This document shows positions 35,667 through 44,403 of a DNA stretch of 64,000 nucleotides, in pieces. The stretch is from Paraurantiacibacter namhicola. GTDB lineage: Bacteria > Pseudomonadota > Alphaproteobacteria > Sphingomonadales > Sphingomonadaceae. The stretch covers positions 2,465,001 to 2,529,000 of the forward strand of contig NZ_CP016545.1 of assembly GCF_001687545.1 (NCBI RefSeq), written 5' to 3'. Every line of letters starts with the position of its first letter. Positions within the stretch are counted from its first letter, which is position 1. The translations under genes and the position numbers were made by a program. Below the pieces are notes generated by a model that was not told the origin of the DNA, searched no databases, and was given only the letters and a program-made list of their open reading frames with translations.

Positions 35667-37031
35667 ATGGCGGACGAGGCAAGACTCACAACAGGCAGCA
35701 TCAGCGGCCATCTGGTGAAGCAGACCGCGCCCATCATACTGGGCGTGGCGGCCATCATGTCCGTGGGCATCATCGATGCCTATTTTGTCGGCCAGCTGGG
35801 CGAAGAGCCGCTGGCCGCAATCAGCTTCATCTTCCCCGTCACCACCGCGCTATCCAGCCTTGGCGTGGGCATCATCGCGGGCGTCAGCTCCGTCGTCAGC
35901 CGCGCCCTGGGCGAAGGCGACACCGACAAGGCGAAGCGGCGCGGCAACCTGGGCGTTGTGCTGGGCCTGGCTGTGGGCCTGGTCGTGGCAGGCCTGCTTT
36001 ACCTGCTTCGCGGCCCGCTGTTCGAACTGATGCAGGCGAATGAGGCAACTCTTCCGCTGATAGATAGTTACATGGTCATATACGCGCTGGGCTTCCCGCT
36101 GCTCGTGACCATGATGGGCATGAACGGCGTGCTGCGCGGACAGGGCGCAGCCAAGCGCGCGACCGCCATTTTGCTGAGTTTCTCCGTCGCCAACTGGATC
36201 CTGGATCCCCTGTTAATCAATGGCGGCTTCGGTATCGAGGGCATGGGGATCGCCGGCGCGGCCTGGGCGACTGTCATTGGCTGGGGCATCGGGCTCGCCG
36301 TGGCCTTCGGCTGCATGCAATCGAGCCAGATCCCCGTCGAGCCATCGCGCCTGAACAGCTGCAAGCTCGGCACGGCCAGCTGGTCGCTCGCCCGGGTTGC
36401 GGGGCCAGCGGCCTTCTCCAATTCGATCAATCCCATCGGCCTGTCGGTCCTGACCGCCTTCCTTGCCGCAGAGGGGCAGGACGCGGTGGCGGGCTATGGC
36501 GCGGGCGGCCGCCTGCAGACCTTCGCCGTCGTGCCGCTGCTGGCGCTGTCCAGCTCCATCGGCGCAATCGTGGGGCAGAACTGGGGCGCAGGACAGGAAG
36601 ACCGGGCGCGCGCCGCACTGGTGCAGGCGGGATTATTCTGCATCGGCTACGGCCTGCTGGCCGGCCTTGCGCTGTTCATGTTCCGCGATTTCTTCGCCGG
36701 GATGTTCAGCGAGAGCGAGGCCGTGCGCGAACAGACCGCGCGCTATCTCGAGCTCGCCGTGTGGGGCTATGCCGGATACGGCGTGCTTATCGTCGTGAAC
36801 GGCGCGCTCAACGCCATAGACCGCGCAACCACCGCGCTGCTGCTGAGCGGCGGGCGCGTGCTGCTGGTGATGGTCCCCTTCGCCGCACTGCTGCAGCCCA
36901 CCATGGGCGCCGATGCGATCTACCTGGCGGAACTGGCCTGCAACATCGCGGGCGCGCTGGCGGCCTGTGCCATCCTGTATTTCCTGTTCAAGATGCGACC
37001 AAGCAATGTGTCGCAGGCGGCTGCGACGTGA
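35667..37031 (+). CDS. MATE family efflux transporter
   Basis: 454 residues with twelve membrane helices in two homologous halves. Typical segments are APIILGVAAIMSVGIIDAYFVG, GVLRGQGAAKRA and ANWILDPLLI in the first half and LSSSIGAIVGQNWGAGQ and VNGALNAIDR in the second. Such proteins expel cationic compounds using a sodium or proton gradient across the inner membrane. Start ATG 35667, with a weak GGTGGGC upstream. Followed after 25 bases by the gabD-like gene, perhaps as one unit. Confidence 0.9.
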   Translation: MADEARLTTGSISGHLVKQTAPIILGVAAIMSVGIIDAYFVGQLGEEPLAAISFIFPVTTALSSLGVGIIAGVSSVVSRALGEGDTDKAKRRGNLGVVLGLAVGLVVAGLLYLLRGPLFELMQANEATLPLIDSYMVIYALGFPLLVTMMGMNGVLRGQGAAKRATAILLSFSVANWILDPLLINGGFGIEGMGIAGAAWATVIGWGIGLAVAFGCMQSSQIPVEPSRLNSCKLGTASWSLARVAGPAAFSNSINPIGLSVLTAFLAAEGQDAVAGYGAGGRLQTFAVVPLLALSSSIGAIVGQNWGAGQEDRARAALVQAGLFCIGYGLLAGLALFMFRDFFAGMFSESEAVREQTARYLELAVWGYAGYGVLIVVNGALNAIDRATTALLLSGGRVLLVMVPFAALLQPTMGADAIYLAELACNIAGALAACAILYFLFKMRPSNVSQAAAT

Positions 37032-37056
37032 CCGCCTGCGCAATCGGAGAGACCCC

Positions 37057-38517
37057 ATGACGACCCGCGGCAAGCTCGACAACCAGGACCTCTGGGTCAC
37101 CGGAAACCTGATCGGCGGGGAGTGGATTTCGGCATCCGGGGATGCGCTTGAGGTGGACGATCCCTTCACGCTGGAGGTGATTGCCGAAGTCCCGAATTGC
37201 GGCGCGGAGGAGACCGGGCGCGCGATCGAAGCGGCTTCCGATGCCTTTCCCGGCTGGGCAGACCGTACCGCCAGCGAGCGCGGCGAAATCCTGCATGACT
37301 GGTACCGCCTGATCATGGAAAACCGCGACGACCTGGCGCGCATCATGGTGCTGGAAAACGGCAAGGCCTGGTCCGACGCCACAAGTGAGGTGGAATATGG
37401 CGCAGGCTTCCTGAAATTCTTCGCGCAGGAAGCCACCCGCATGCTGGGCGAGATCATCCCCGCCAACACGCCCGGACGCCGCCTGCTGGCCACGCGCGAA
37501 CCGGTGGGCGTATGCGCCGCCATCACGCCGTGGAATTTCCCGCTGGCCATGCTGACCCGCAAGGTGGGCCCGGCGCTGGCTGCCGGATGCACCATGGTGG
37601 CAAAGCCCGCCGCAGCAACGCCGATCACCGCGCTCGCCTTCGCAAAGCTGGGCCAGAAGGCCGGTGTGCCGGACGGCGTGTTCAATATCGTGACTGGCGA
37701 CGCGAAGGCGATCGGCGGGGCGATGACCGAGGCGTTCGCGGTTCGAAAGCTCAGCTTCACCGGCTCCACGGGTGTGGGCGTCAAGCTCTACGAGCAATGC
37801 GCTGCGACGATGAAGAAGACGAGCCTGGAGCTGGGCGGCAATGCCCCCTTCATCGTATTCGACGATGCCGATTTGGAAACCGCGGTCGAGTCCGCGAAGA
37901 CCGCCAAGTTCCGCAACAGTGGCCAAACCTGCATCGCCGCCAACCGCTTCCTGGTGCAGGCCGGGATCCATGACGAATTCGTGGAGGCCTTCGGAAAGGT
38001 CGTGGGCGACATGCAGGCCGGTGACGGCTTCGAAGACAGCTCCGACATCGGCCCGCTGATCGACAAGGACGGCAAGGACAAGGTGGAAGAGCATCGCCAG
38101 AATGCGCTCGACAATGGCGCGCGCGTAGTGGCCGGCGGTGGATCCGGCGACGGGCGCATTGTCCACCCAACCCTGCTGGCGGACGTATCCCCCGACATGC
38201 AGATTTCGTGCGAGGAAACCTTCGGTCCGGTCGCCGCCGTCATGAAATTCGATACGGTGGACGAAGGTATCCGCCTGGCAAACGACACCGAATTCGGCCT
38301 TGCATCCTATTTTTGCTCCCGCAATCCTGCCACGATCGCGCGCGTCGGGCGGGAACTGGAATATGGCATGGTTGGCGTGAACACCGGGCTGATCTCGACC
38401 CCGCACGCCCCGTTTGGCGGGGTAAAGATGTCGGGTCTTGGCCGCGAAGGATCGCACCACGGCATAGAGGAATATCTGCACGTCAAATATCTGTGCGAAG
38501 CGGGCCTCGATAACTGA
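37057..38517 (+). CDS. gabD: NAD(P)-dependent succinate-semialdehyde dehydrogenase-like aldehyde dehydrogenase
   Basis: 486 residues. The cofactor motif is ITPWNFPLAM and FTGSTGVG, the catalytic Glu is in LELGGNAPFIVF, and the catalytic Cys is in NSGQTCIAANRFLV; the family also keeps CEETFGPVAAV near the end. Oxidises succinate semialdehyde to succinate in 4-aminobutyrate and related breakdown. The exact substrate is inferred from similarity to GabD. Start ATG 37057 has GGAGAGACCCC upstream. No 4-aminobutyrate transaminase is nearby. Confidence 0.88.
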   Translation: MTTRGKLDNQDLWVTGNLIGGEWISASGDALEVDDPFTLEVIAEVPNCGAEETGRAIEAASDAFPGWADRTASERGEILHDWYRLIMENRDDLARIMVLENGKAWSDATSEVEYGAGFLKFFAQEATRMLGEIIPANTPGRRLLATREPVGVCAAITPWNFPLAMLTRKVGPALAAGCTMVAKPAAATPITALAFAKLGQKAGVPDGVFNIVTGDAKAIGGAMTEAFAVRKLSFTGSTGVGVKLYEQCAATMKKTSLELGGNAPFIVFDDADLETAVESAKTAKFRNSGQTCIAANRFLVQAGIHDEFVEAFGKVVGDMQAGDGFEDSSDIGPLIDKDGKDKVEEHRQNALDNGARVVAGGGSGDGRIVHPTLLADVSPDMQISCEETFGPVAAVMKFDTVDEGIRLANDTEFGLASYFCSRNPATIARVGRELEYGMVGVNTGLISTPHAPFGGVKMSGLGREGSHHGIEEYLHVKYLCEAGLDN

Positions 38518-38566
38518 GCCGTTTCTCGCGCTGGACCGCATAGCGGCCAGTCGATAGGGCTGCGCC

Positions 38567-39316
38567 ATGCGCGCGCTTTACGCATTCCTGCTCCTGGCCT
38601 GCCTGCTGGTGACGGCATGCAGCGACAATGATGCACGCGGCGACGCGCCCGTGATCCTGGCCGCCGCGAGTCTGCAGGAAGTGCTGGACGAAGCGGCAGA
38701 TGCCTATGCCGCCGGGGGCAATCGCCGGCCCGTCCTCTCCTTTTCCGGCACGCCGTCCATCGCGCGGCAGGTGCTGGAAGGCAGCCCGGCAGACGCCGTG
38801 GTGCTGGCGGACACGCTGTGGATGGACCGGCTGGTCGAAGAAGGCCGCGTTACTGCGGGCGATGTCAGCGTGATTGCCGGCAACGGCCTGGTCCTGGTGG
38901 CTGCTCCCGACGAGGAGGGCCAGCTTGCGCCGCCATCGGACCTGCGCCCCTTCCTCGCCATCGCGGACCCCGACACCGTCCCTGCCGGCCGCTACGCCAA
39001 GGCGGCGCTGCAGGCTGCCGGCATGTGGCAGGTGGCGGAGGGCCGCATGGTGGTGACGGACAATGTGCGCAGCGTGCTGGCACTGGTGGAGCGCGGCGAG
39101 GTCCCGCTGGGCGTGGTCTATACAACGGACATGCTTGCCAGCGGCAAAGTGCGCGAGGTCATGGCTTTCCCGCCCGGCTCCCATCCCCCCATCCGCTATC
39201 CGGCGGCCATGATCGCGGGTTCGGACAACGCCGCAGCGCGCGGTTTCCTGGCCTTCCTTGCGTCCGCCGACGGGCAGGCCATCTTTGCCAAGCACGGTTT
39301 TGCGCCCGCGCCATGA
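38567..39316 (+). CDS. modA: Molybdate ABC transporter substrate-binding lipoprotein
   Basis: 249 residues with a lipobox (LVTACSD), so it is a lipid-anchored periplasmic protein that binds molybdate or tungstate. Family segments: ILAAASLQEVLDEAA, FSFSGTPSIARQVLEG, ADAVVLADTLWMDRL and the C-terminal FLAFLASADGQAIFAKHGF. The first gene of modABC; its stop overlaps the modB start (ATGATG). No ModE regulator or Mo-box is visible upstream. Confidence 0.93.
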   Translation: MRALYAFLLLACLLVTACSDNDARGDAPVILAAASLQEVLDEAADAYAAGGNRRPVLSFSGTPSIARQVLEGSPADAVVLADTLWMDRLVEEGRVTAGDVSVIAGNGLVLVAAPDEEGQLAPPSDLRPFLAIADPDTVPAGRYAKAALQAAGMWQVAEGRMVVTDNVRSVLALVERGEVPLGVVYTTDMLASGKVREVMAFPPGSHPPIRYPAAMIAGSDNAAARGFLAFLASADGQAIFAKHGFAPAP

Positions 39317-40008
39317 TGCTGAGCGGCGGTGAATGGGCGATCATCGGCCTGTCGTTGAAGGTGGCGATCGCCGCCGTCGCGGTGACGCTGCCCATCGCCT
39401 ATGCCCTCGCGTGGCTGCTGGCGCGTAGGCAGTTTCGGGGCAAGCTGCTGCTGGATGCGGCGGTGCACCTGCCGCTGGTCGTCCCGCCCGTCGTCACGGG
39501 TTGGCTGCTGCTGGTGGCGTTCGGCCGCAATGGTCCCGTCGGGCGCGTGCTGGAGGACTGGTTCGGCGTGACGCTGGTGTTCAGCTGGACCGGCGCGGCG
39601 CTTGCCGCGGGCGTCATGGCCCTGCCGCTGATGGTCCGCGCCATGCGCCTGTCGATAGAGGCGGTGGACCGGCGGCTGGTCGATGCCGCGCGCACGCTCG
39701 GCTCCAGCCCGTGGGCGGCATTCCGCCGCATCACCCTACCGCTCAGCCTTCCGGGAATATTTGCGGGGATCATGCTGGGTTTTGCCCGCGCATTGGGGGA
39801 ATTCGGCGCAACGATCACCTTTGCCGCCAATATCCCGGGACAGACCCGTACCCTGCCCCTGGCAATCTATACCGCGCTGCAATCGCCGGGCGGGGAAGCC
39901 ATGGTCACGCGCCTCGCGCTGGTCAGCGTGGCGCTTTCAATCATTGCCATCGTCGCATCGGAATACCTCGTGCGCCGCGCATCGGGGGAGCGCGCGCATG
40001 CGCTTTGA
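39313..40008 (+). CDS. modB: Molybdate ABC transporter permease
   Basis: 231 residues with five to six membrane helices. The cytoplasmic EAA loop reads DAARTLGSSPWAAFRRITLPL, with GFARALGEFGATITF after it, both standard for ModB. Forms the inner-membrane channel for molybdate with ModC. Starts with a 4-base overlap on modA and overlaps modC by 11 bases. Confidence 0.95.
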   Translation: MMLSGGEWAIIGLSLKVAIAAVAVTLPIAYALAWLLARRQFRGKLLLDAAVHLPLVVPPVVTGWLLLVAFGRNGPVGRVLEDWFGVTLVFSWTGAALAAGVMALPLMVRAMRLSIEAVDRRLVDAARTLGSSPWAAFRRITLPLSLPGIFAGIMLGFARALGEFGATITFAANIPGQTRTLPLAIYTALQSPGGEAMVTRLALVSVALSIIAIVASEYLVRRASGERAHAL

Positions 40009-40621
40009 CTGCGATTTCAGCTTCTGTGTGGGTGAAGGCTCGCGCCGCCTCGTGCTGAAGAGCGACGCCCGGCTGGTGGCGCTGACTGGCCCCTCAGGCG
40101 TGGGCAAGACGACGGCGCTGCATTGCATCGCCGGACTTCGCCAGCCGCTCGGGGGGCATATCCGCATCGGAGGGCGCGCGCTGGACGGCCTTGCGCCCGA
40201 GCAGCGCCGCGCAGGCGTGGTATTCCAGGACCTGCGGCTGTTCGATCACATGAGCGTGGCCGCAAACCTCGCTTTCGGCGCGCGGCCCGAAGCTGGAGAC
40301 GCCGCCAACCTTGCCGATATTTCCGATATGCTCGGCCTTGGCGGCCTGCTGGATCGATATCCGGCCAATCTGTCGGGCGGCGAGGCACGGCGTGTCGCAC
40401 TGGCACGGGCCATCCTCTCGAACCCCGATTTCCTGCTGCTGGACGAGCCGATGTCATCGCTCGACGCAGCGCGGGCGGACAGGATCGCCGGGCTGATCGA
40501 GCGGCTGCGAGACGAGCTGGACATCCCCATCCTGCTGGTCAGCCATTCGGACAGCGAAGTCGCCCGGCTCGCCAGCGAAAGTGTCACGCTGTCCGCCAGC
40601 GGCGATATGACTGCCAGCTAG
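39998..40621 (+). CDS. modC: Molybdate ABC transporter ATP-binding protein
   Basis: 207 residues: Walker A GPSGVGKTT near residue 30, Q-loop VVFQDLRLF, signature LSGGEARRVALARA, Walker B FLLLDEPMSSLD and the switch histidine in VSHSDSEV. It is shorter than classical ModC (about 350 aa) because the C-terminal molybdate-binding MOP/TOBE domain is absent, as in other compact ModC proteins. Starts inside the end of modB. Cofactor supply for molybdoenzymes such as the hydroxylase subunit nearby is the likely purpose. Confidence 0.92.
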   Translation: MRFDCDFSFCVGEGSRRLVLKSDARLVALTGPSGVGKTTALHCIAGLRQPLGGHIRIGGRALDGLAPEQRRAGVVFQDLRLFDHMSVAANLAFGARPEAGDAANLADISDMLGLGGLLDRYPANLSGGEARRVALARAILSNPDFLLLDEPMSSLDAARADRIAGLIERLRDELDIPILLVSHSDSEVARLASESVTLSASGDMTAS

Positions 40622-40665
40622 CGCGCATTGTGCGACCGGCACCGCGCGCCTAACCTCCCGAATCG

Positions 40666-42816
40666 ATGAGCACGCTGCCCGAACCCCTGAATGACGATAC
40701 GCCGGTGGATGCCCCGCAGGACCGGTATTTCAACCGCGAACTGAGCTGGCTGGCCTTCAACGACAGGGTGCTGGAAGAGGCCTGCAACGAGCATTACCCG
40801 CTTCTGGAGCGGCTGCGCTTCCTGTCGATCAGCGCCAACAATCTCGATGAGTTCATGATGATCCGCGTTGCTGGCCTGATCGGCATGGTGCAGCGCCGGA
40901 TCGACACGCCCAGCATCGACGGACGCACGCCGAACCAGCAGCTGGCCGCCGTGCGCGAGGCGGTGGACGAGCTTTCCGAACGCCAACAGGCCGTGTGGCG
41001 CGGCCTGCACGAAATGCTGGATGCGGCCGGCATCCATGTTGCCGACGAAAGCTATATGGACAAGCAGGGCGTCGCCTGGGCGAAGGAGTATTTCGTCGAG
41101 GAGATCATGCCGATCCTCACGCCGCAGGCGATCGATCCGGCCCATCCCTTCCCCTTCGTGCAGAACGAAGGACTGGGCGTGCTATTCAACCTGACGCGCG
41201 AGCGCGACGGCGGACAGGTGATCGAGATGGTGCTGATCCCACCTGCCCTGCCGCGCTTCGTGCGCATGCCGGGTGAGACTGCGGTCTACCTCCCCATCGA
41301 AACGCTGGTGTGCCGCCACGCGGACCGGCTGTTTCCGGGCTTCAAGGTGGAGGGCGATGGCGCGTTCCGCATCCTGCGCGACAGCGATATCGAGATCGAG
41401 GAAGAGGCCGAGGACCTAGTCCGGACATTCCGCAGCGCGATCCAGCGGAGGCGCCGCGGGCAGGTCATCCAGCTGGAAATCCAGGACGATTGCGATCCGG
41501 TGGCGGAGGCGCTGCTGCGCGACCAGCTGGAAATCCACGAAGCCAATGTGGTGAAGACCGGCGGCCTGATCGGCATGTCCGACCTCGAGCAGGTGGTGGA
41601 GGAAGACAGGCCCGAAATGAAGTTCGAGGCTTATTCACCGCGCTATCCCGAACGCATCATGGAGCATGACGGCGATTGCTTTGCCGCGATCCGCGAAAAG
41701 GACATCGTGATCCACCACCCCTACGAAAGTTTCGAGGTGGTGGTGGACTTCATCCGGCAGGCCGCTGCCGATCCGGACGTGGTGGCCATCAAGCAGACGC
41801 TGTACCGCGCGGGCAACCAGTCCGCCATCATCAGCGCCCTGATCGCCGCGGCCGAGGCCGGCAAGTCCGTCACCGCGGTGGTCGAGATCAAGGCGCGCTT
41901 CGACGAGGAGCAGAACCTGATGTGGGCCGGCAAGCTGGAACGCGCCGGCGTGCAGGTGATCTACGGCTTCGTGGACTGGAAGACCCACGCCAAGGTTGCG
42001 CTGGTGATCCGCCGCGAGGAGAGCGAATACCGCACCTATTGCCACTTCGGCACCGGCAATTATCACCCGGTCACAACCAAGATCTACACCGATCTCAGCT
42101 TCTTCACCGCCGACCCGAAGATGGGCCGCGACGGCGCGCGCCTGTTCAACTTCATCACCGGCTACGTCGAACCGCGCAAGGTGAAGCACCTGGCCATCTC
42201 GCCTCTGAACCTGCGCGAGGAACTGGTGAGCCTGATCGACACGGAAATCGCAAATGCGCAGGCAGGGAAGCCGTCCGGCATCTGGCTGAAAATGAACCAG
42301 CTGACCGATGATGGCATGATCGAGAAGCTGTACGAGGCCAGCAATGCCGGTGTGGAAGTGCAGGTGGTGTGCCGCGGCATCTGCTCCCTGCGGCCGGGCG
42401 TGCCCGGCATGTCCGAGAACATCCAGGTCAAGTCGATCATCGGCCGTTTCCTGGAACACAGCCGAGTCTTCGCCTTTGCCAATGGCGAGCGCCTGCCGAA
42501 TGCAAAGGCAAAGGTCTTTATCGCCAGCGCGGACTGGATGAGCCGCAACCTCAATCGCCGGGTGGAAGTGCTGGTCCCGATCCGCAACCGCACGGTCCAC
42601 CGCCAGATGCTGGAACAGGTTCTGCTGGCCAACCTCCTGGACACCGAACAGAGCTGGGCGCTGCATCCGGACGGGTCCTATTCCCGCCTGCCAGCGGGCG
42701 ACAAGCCTTTCAATTGCCACCAATATTTCATGACGAACCCATCACTTTCCGGCCGCGGGGGTTCGCTGGAAGCAGGCCGCGTGCCGACGCTTTCACTGCG
42801 CAAAGGGGCTGTATGA
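40666..42816 (+). CDS. ppk1: Polyphosphate kinase 1
   Basis: Reversibly transfers the terminal phosphate of ATP to polyphosphate; membrane-associated. 716 residues with the four PPK1 domains: N-terminal RYFNRELSWLAFNDRVLEEA, the head domain, and the two phospholipase-D-like catalytic domains. The phosphorylated histidine is His460 in YCHFGTGNYHPVT, and the second catalytic region is AKVFIASADWMSRNL. Its stop overlaps the ppx start by 4 bases, so synthesis and breakdown enzymes are made together. Confidence 0.96.
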   Translation: MSTLPEPLNDDTPVDAPQDRYFNRELSWLAFNDRVLEEACNEHYPLLERLRFLSISANNLDEFMMIRVAGLIGMVQRRIDTPSIDGRTPNQQLAAVREAVDELSERQQAVWRGLHEMLDAAGIHVADESYMDKQGVAWAKEYFVEEIMPILTPQAIDPAHPFPFVQNEGLGVLFNLTRERDGGQVIEMVLIPPALPRFVRMPGETAVYLPIETLVCRHADRLFPGFKVEGDGAFRILRDSDIEIEEEAEDLVRTFRSAIQRRRRGQVIQLEIQDDCDPVAEALLRDQLEIHEANVVKTGGLIGMSDLEQVVEEDRPEMKFEAYSPRYPERIMEHDGDCFAAIREKDIVIHHPYESFEVVVDFIRQAAADPDVVAIKQTLYRAGNQSAIISALIAAAEAGKSVTAVVEIKARFDEEQNLMWAGKLERAGVQVIYGFVDWKTHAKVALVIRREESEYRTYCHFGTGNYHPVTTKIYTDLSFFTADPKMGRDGARLFNFITGYVEPRKVKHLAISPLNLREELVSLIDTEIANAQAGKPSGIWLKMNQLTDDGMIEKLYEASNAGVEVQVVCRGICSLRPGVPGMSENIQVKSIIGRFLEHSRVFAFANGERLPNAKAKVFIASADWMSRNLNRRVEVLVPIRNRTVHRQMLEQVLLANLLDTEQSWALHPDGSYSRLPAGDKPFNCHQYFMTNPSLSGRGGSLEAGRVPTLSLRKGAV

Positions 42817-44312
42817 CCAATCGATCCGGTTCGCGGACCGACCGCTTCGACGACCGTCCGGACAGGGCCGTCATCGACATCGGATCCAACACCGTCCGCA
42901 TGGTGCTGTTCACCGGATCGCAGCGCTGCCCGGAGCAATGGCTGAACGAAAAGGTGAGCGCGCGGCTGGGCAGCGAACTGTCCGAAACCGGCTGCATGCC
43001 GGAAGACCGGATGGACATGGCGATTGCGGAGCTGCGCCGATACGTCCGCCTGCTGGACGATTTGGGTATCTCCGATGTCACCACGGTCGCAACAGCGGCT
43101 CCGCGCGAAGCCGAGAACGGAGAGGATTTCCTGGACCGGGTGCGCGAGCTGGGGCTGGCACCGCGTGTGCTGACTGGCGAGGAAGAAGGCCGCGCCTCCG
43201 CCCATGGTGTGCTGTCTGCCTTCCCCCATGCCTCCGGCGTGGTGGCGGACCTTGGCGGCGGCAGCCTGGAACTGGTGCGTGTCGATGACGGCGAAGTGGG
43301 CGAAGCAGTCAGCCTGCCTCTGGGCACCCTGCGCCTGGCACGCCTGCGCGAAAGCGAAGCGGGGCTGAAGGCGTCGGTCGACGCCATGCTGGCGGAGGCG
43401 GGCTATTCGGGCGAGGAGAACCGCACGCTTTACCTGGTCGGCGGTACATGGCGCGCGATGGCCCATTTCGCGCTAAAAACCTTTCGCTTCCCGCTGACCG
43501 ATCCGCACGGCGTTGCCCTGCCGGCAAAAGAGGCGATGGTGCTGGCCAAGAAAGTCTCGCGCATGGATTCAGGCGAGCTTGCCAGCCTGTCCGCGATCAC
43601 ATCGACGCGCGCGGAAGCGATGCCGGATGCAGCCATCCTTTTGCGGCGACTGCTGAAGGCCATCGGACCGAACAAGCTGGTCTTTTCCAGTTGGGGCCTG
43701 CGCGAAGGGCTGCTTTACGAGAGGCTGGGCCGCGCGGACATGGTGCAGGATCCGCTGGTCTCGAGCGCCGACCGGTACTCGGCGCGGCGCGGCGTCGGGG
43801 CGAGCAAGGCAGTGCTGATCGCTGCGTGGACGGCAGACGCCGTGGGACATTTCGCCAAGATACCGGGCGGCGAGCGCCTGCGCCTGGCGGCCGCCATGCT
43901 TGCGCTGGCGACCGCGCGGCTGGAGCCGAACCTGCGCGCCCGGCATGCTTATGACTGGGCAATCGACAAGCGCTGGATCGGGCTCGACCCGTCGGGCCGC
44001 GCGCAGCTGGCAGCTGCCCTGCTGGCAGCATGCGGTGAGACCTCGTGGCCGGAGCAGCTGGACGCACTGGCCTCGCAGGAGGACCTGAAGGAAGCCGCCG
44101 CATGGGGCCTTGCCATCCGCCTGTGCCGCAAGGTCGGCGCGGGTACGCGGCAGTCGCTGCTTGGCACCAAGCTGGTCTGCGAACCCGATATCGTCCGCCT
44201 TCGCTTCGATCCGGCGCTTGCCATGCTGGCGACCCCGCAGATCGAGGGCGAACTGAAGGCGCTGGCGAAATGGCTGGGCCGCGATTGGGAAATGACAACC
44301 TCAGCCGAATAG
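42813..44312 (+). CDS. ppx: Ppx/GppA family exopolyphosphatase
   Basis: 499 residues of the ASKHA fold. AVIDIGSNTVRMVLF is the N-terminal phosphate loop, ATAAPREAENG and LTGEEEGRASAHG are the second, with ADLGGGSLELVRV the third conserved motif. The C-terminal half (about 300-499) is helical, as in full-length Ppx/GppA. Removes terminal phosphates from polyphosphate or hydrolyses pppGpp. Coupled to ppk1; ends at an intrinsic terminator. Confidence 0.93.
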   Translation: MTNRSGSRTDRFDDRPDRAVIDIGSNTVRMVLFTGSQRCPEQWLNEKVSARLGSELSETGCMPEDRMDMAIAELRRYVRLLDDLGISDVTTVATAAPREAENGEDFLDRVRELGLAPRVLTGEEEGRASAHGVLSAFPHASGVVADLGGGSLELVRVDDGEVGEAVSLPLGTLRLARLRESEAGLKASVDAMLAEAGYSGEENRTLYLVGGTWRAMAHFALKTFRFPLTDPHGVALPAKEAMVLAKKVSRMDSGELASLSAITSTRAEAMPDAAILLRRLLKAIGPNKLVFSSWGLREGLLYERLGRADMVQDPLVSSADRYSARRGVGASKAVLIAAWTADAVGHFAKIPGGERLRLAAAMLALATARLEPNLRARHAYDWAIDKRWIGLDPSGRAQLAAALLAACGETSWPEQLDALASQEDLKEAAAWGLAIRLCRKVGAGTRQSLLGTKLVCEPDIVRLRFDPALAMLATPQIEGELKALAKWLGRDWEMTTSAE

Positions 44313-44352
44313 GGCGGCAACCTCACCACTTCTGCATCGCCGCAAAGCAAAA

Positions 44353-44384
44353 GGGCCCCCGCATCGCTGCGGAGGCCCTTTCTT
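44353..44384 (+). terminator. Intrinsic terminator after ppk1-ppx, probably bidirectional
   Basis: GGGCCCCCGC pairs with GCGGAGGCCC around a short loop, followed by TTTCTTTAT on this strand and TTTTGCTTTGC on the other. It sits between ppx and the convergent TonB receptor gene and can serve both. Confidence 0.85.
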
Positions 44385-44403
44385 TATGCAGTATCCTGCC
44401 GCG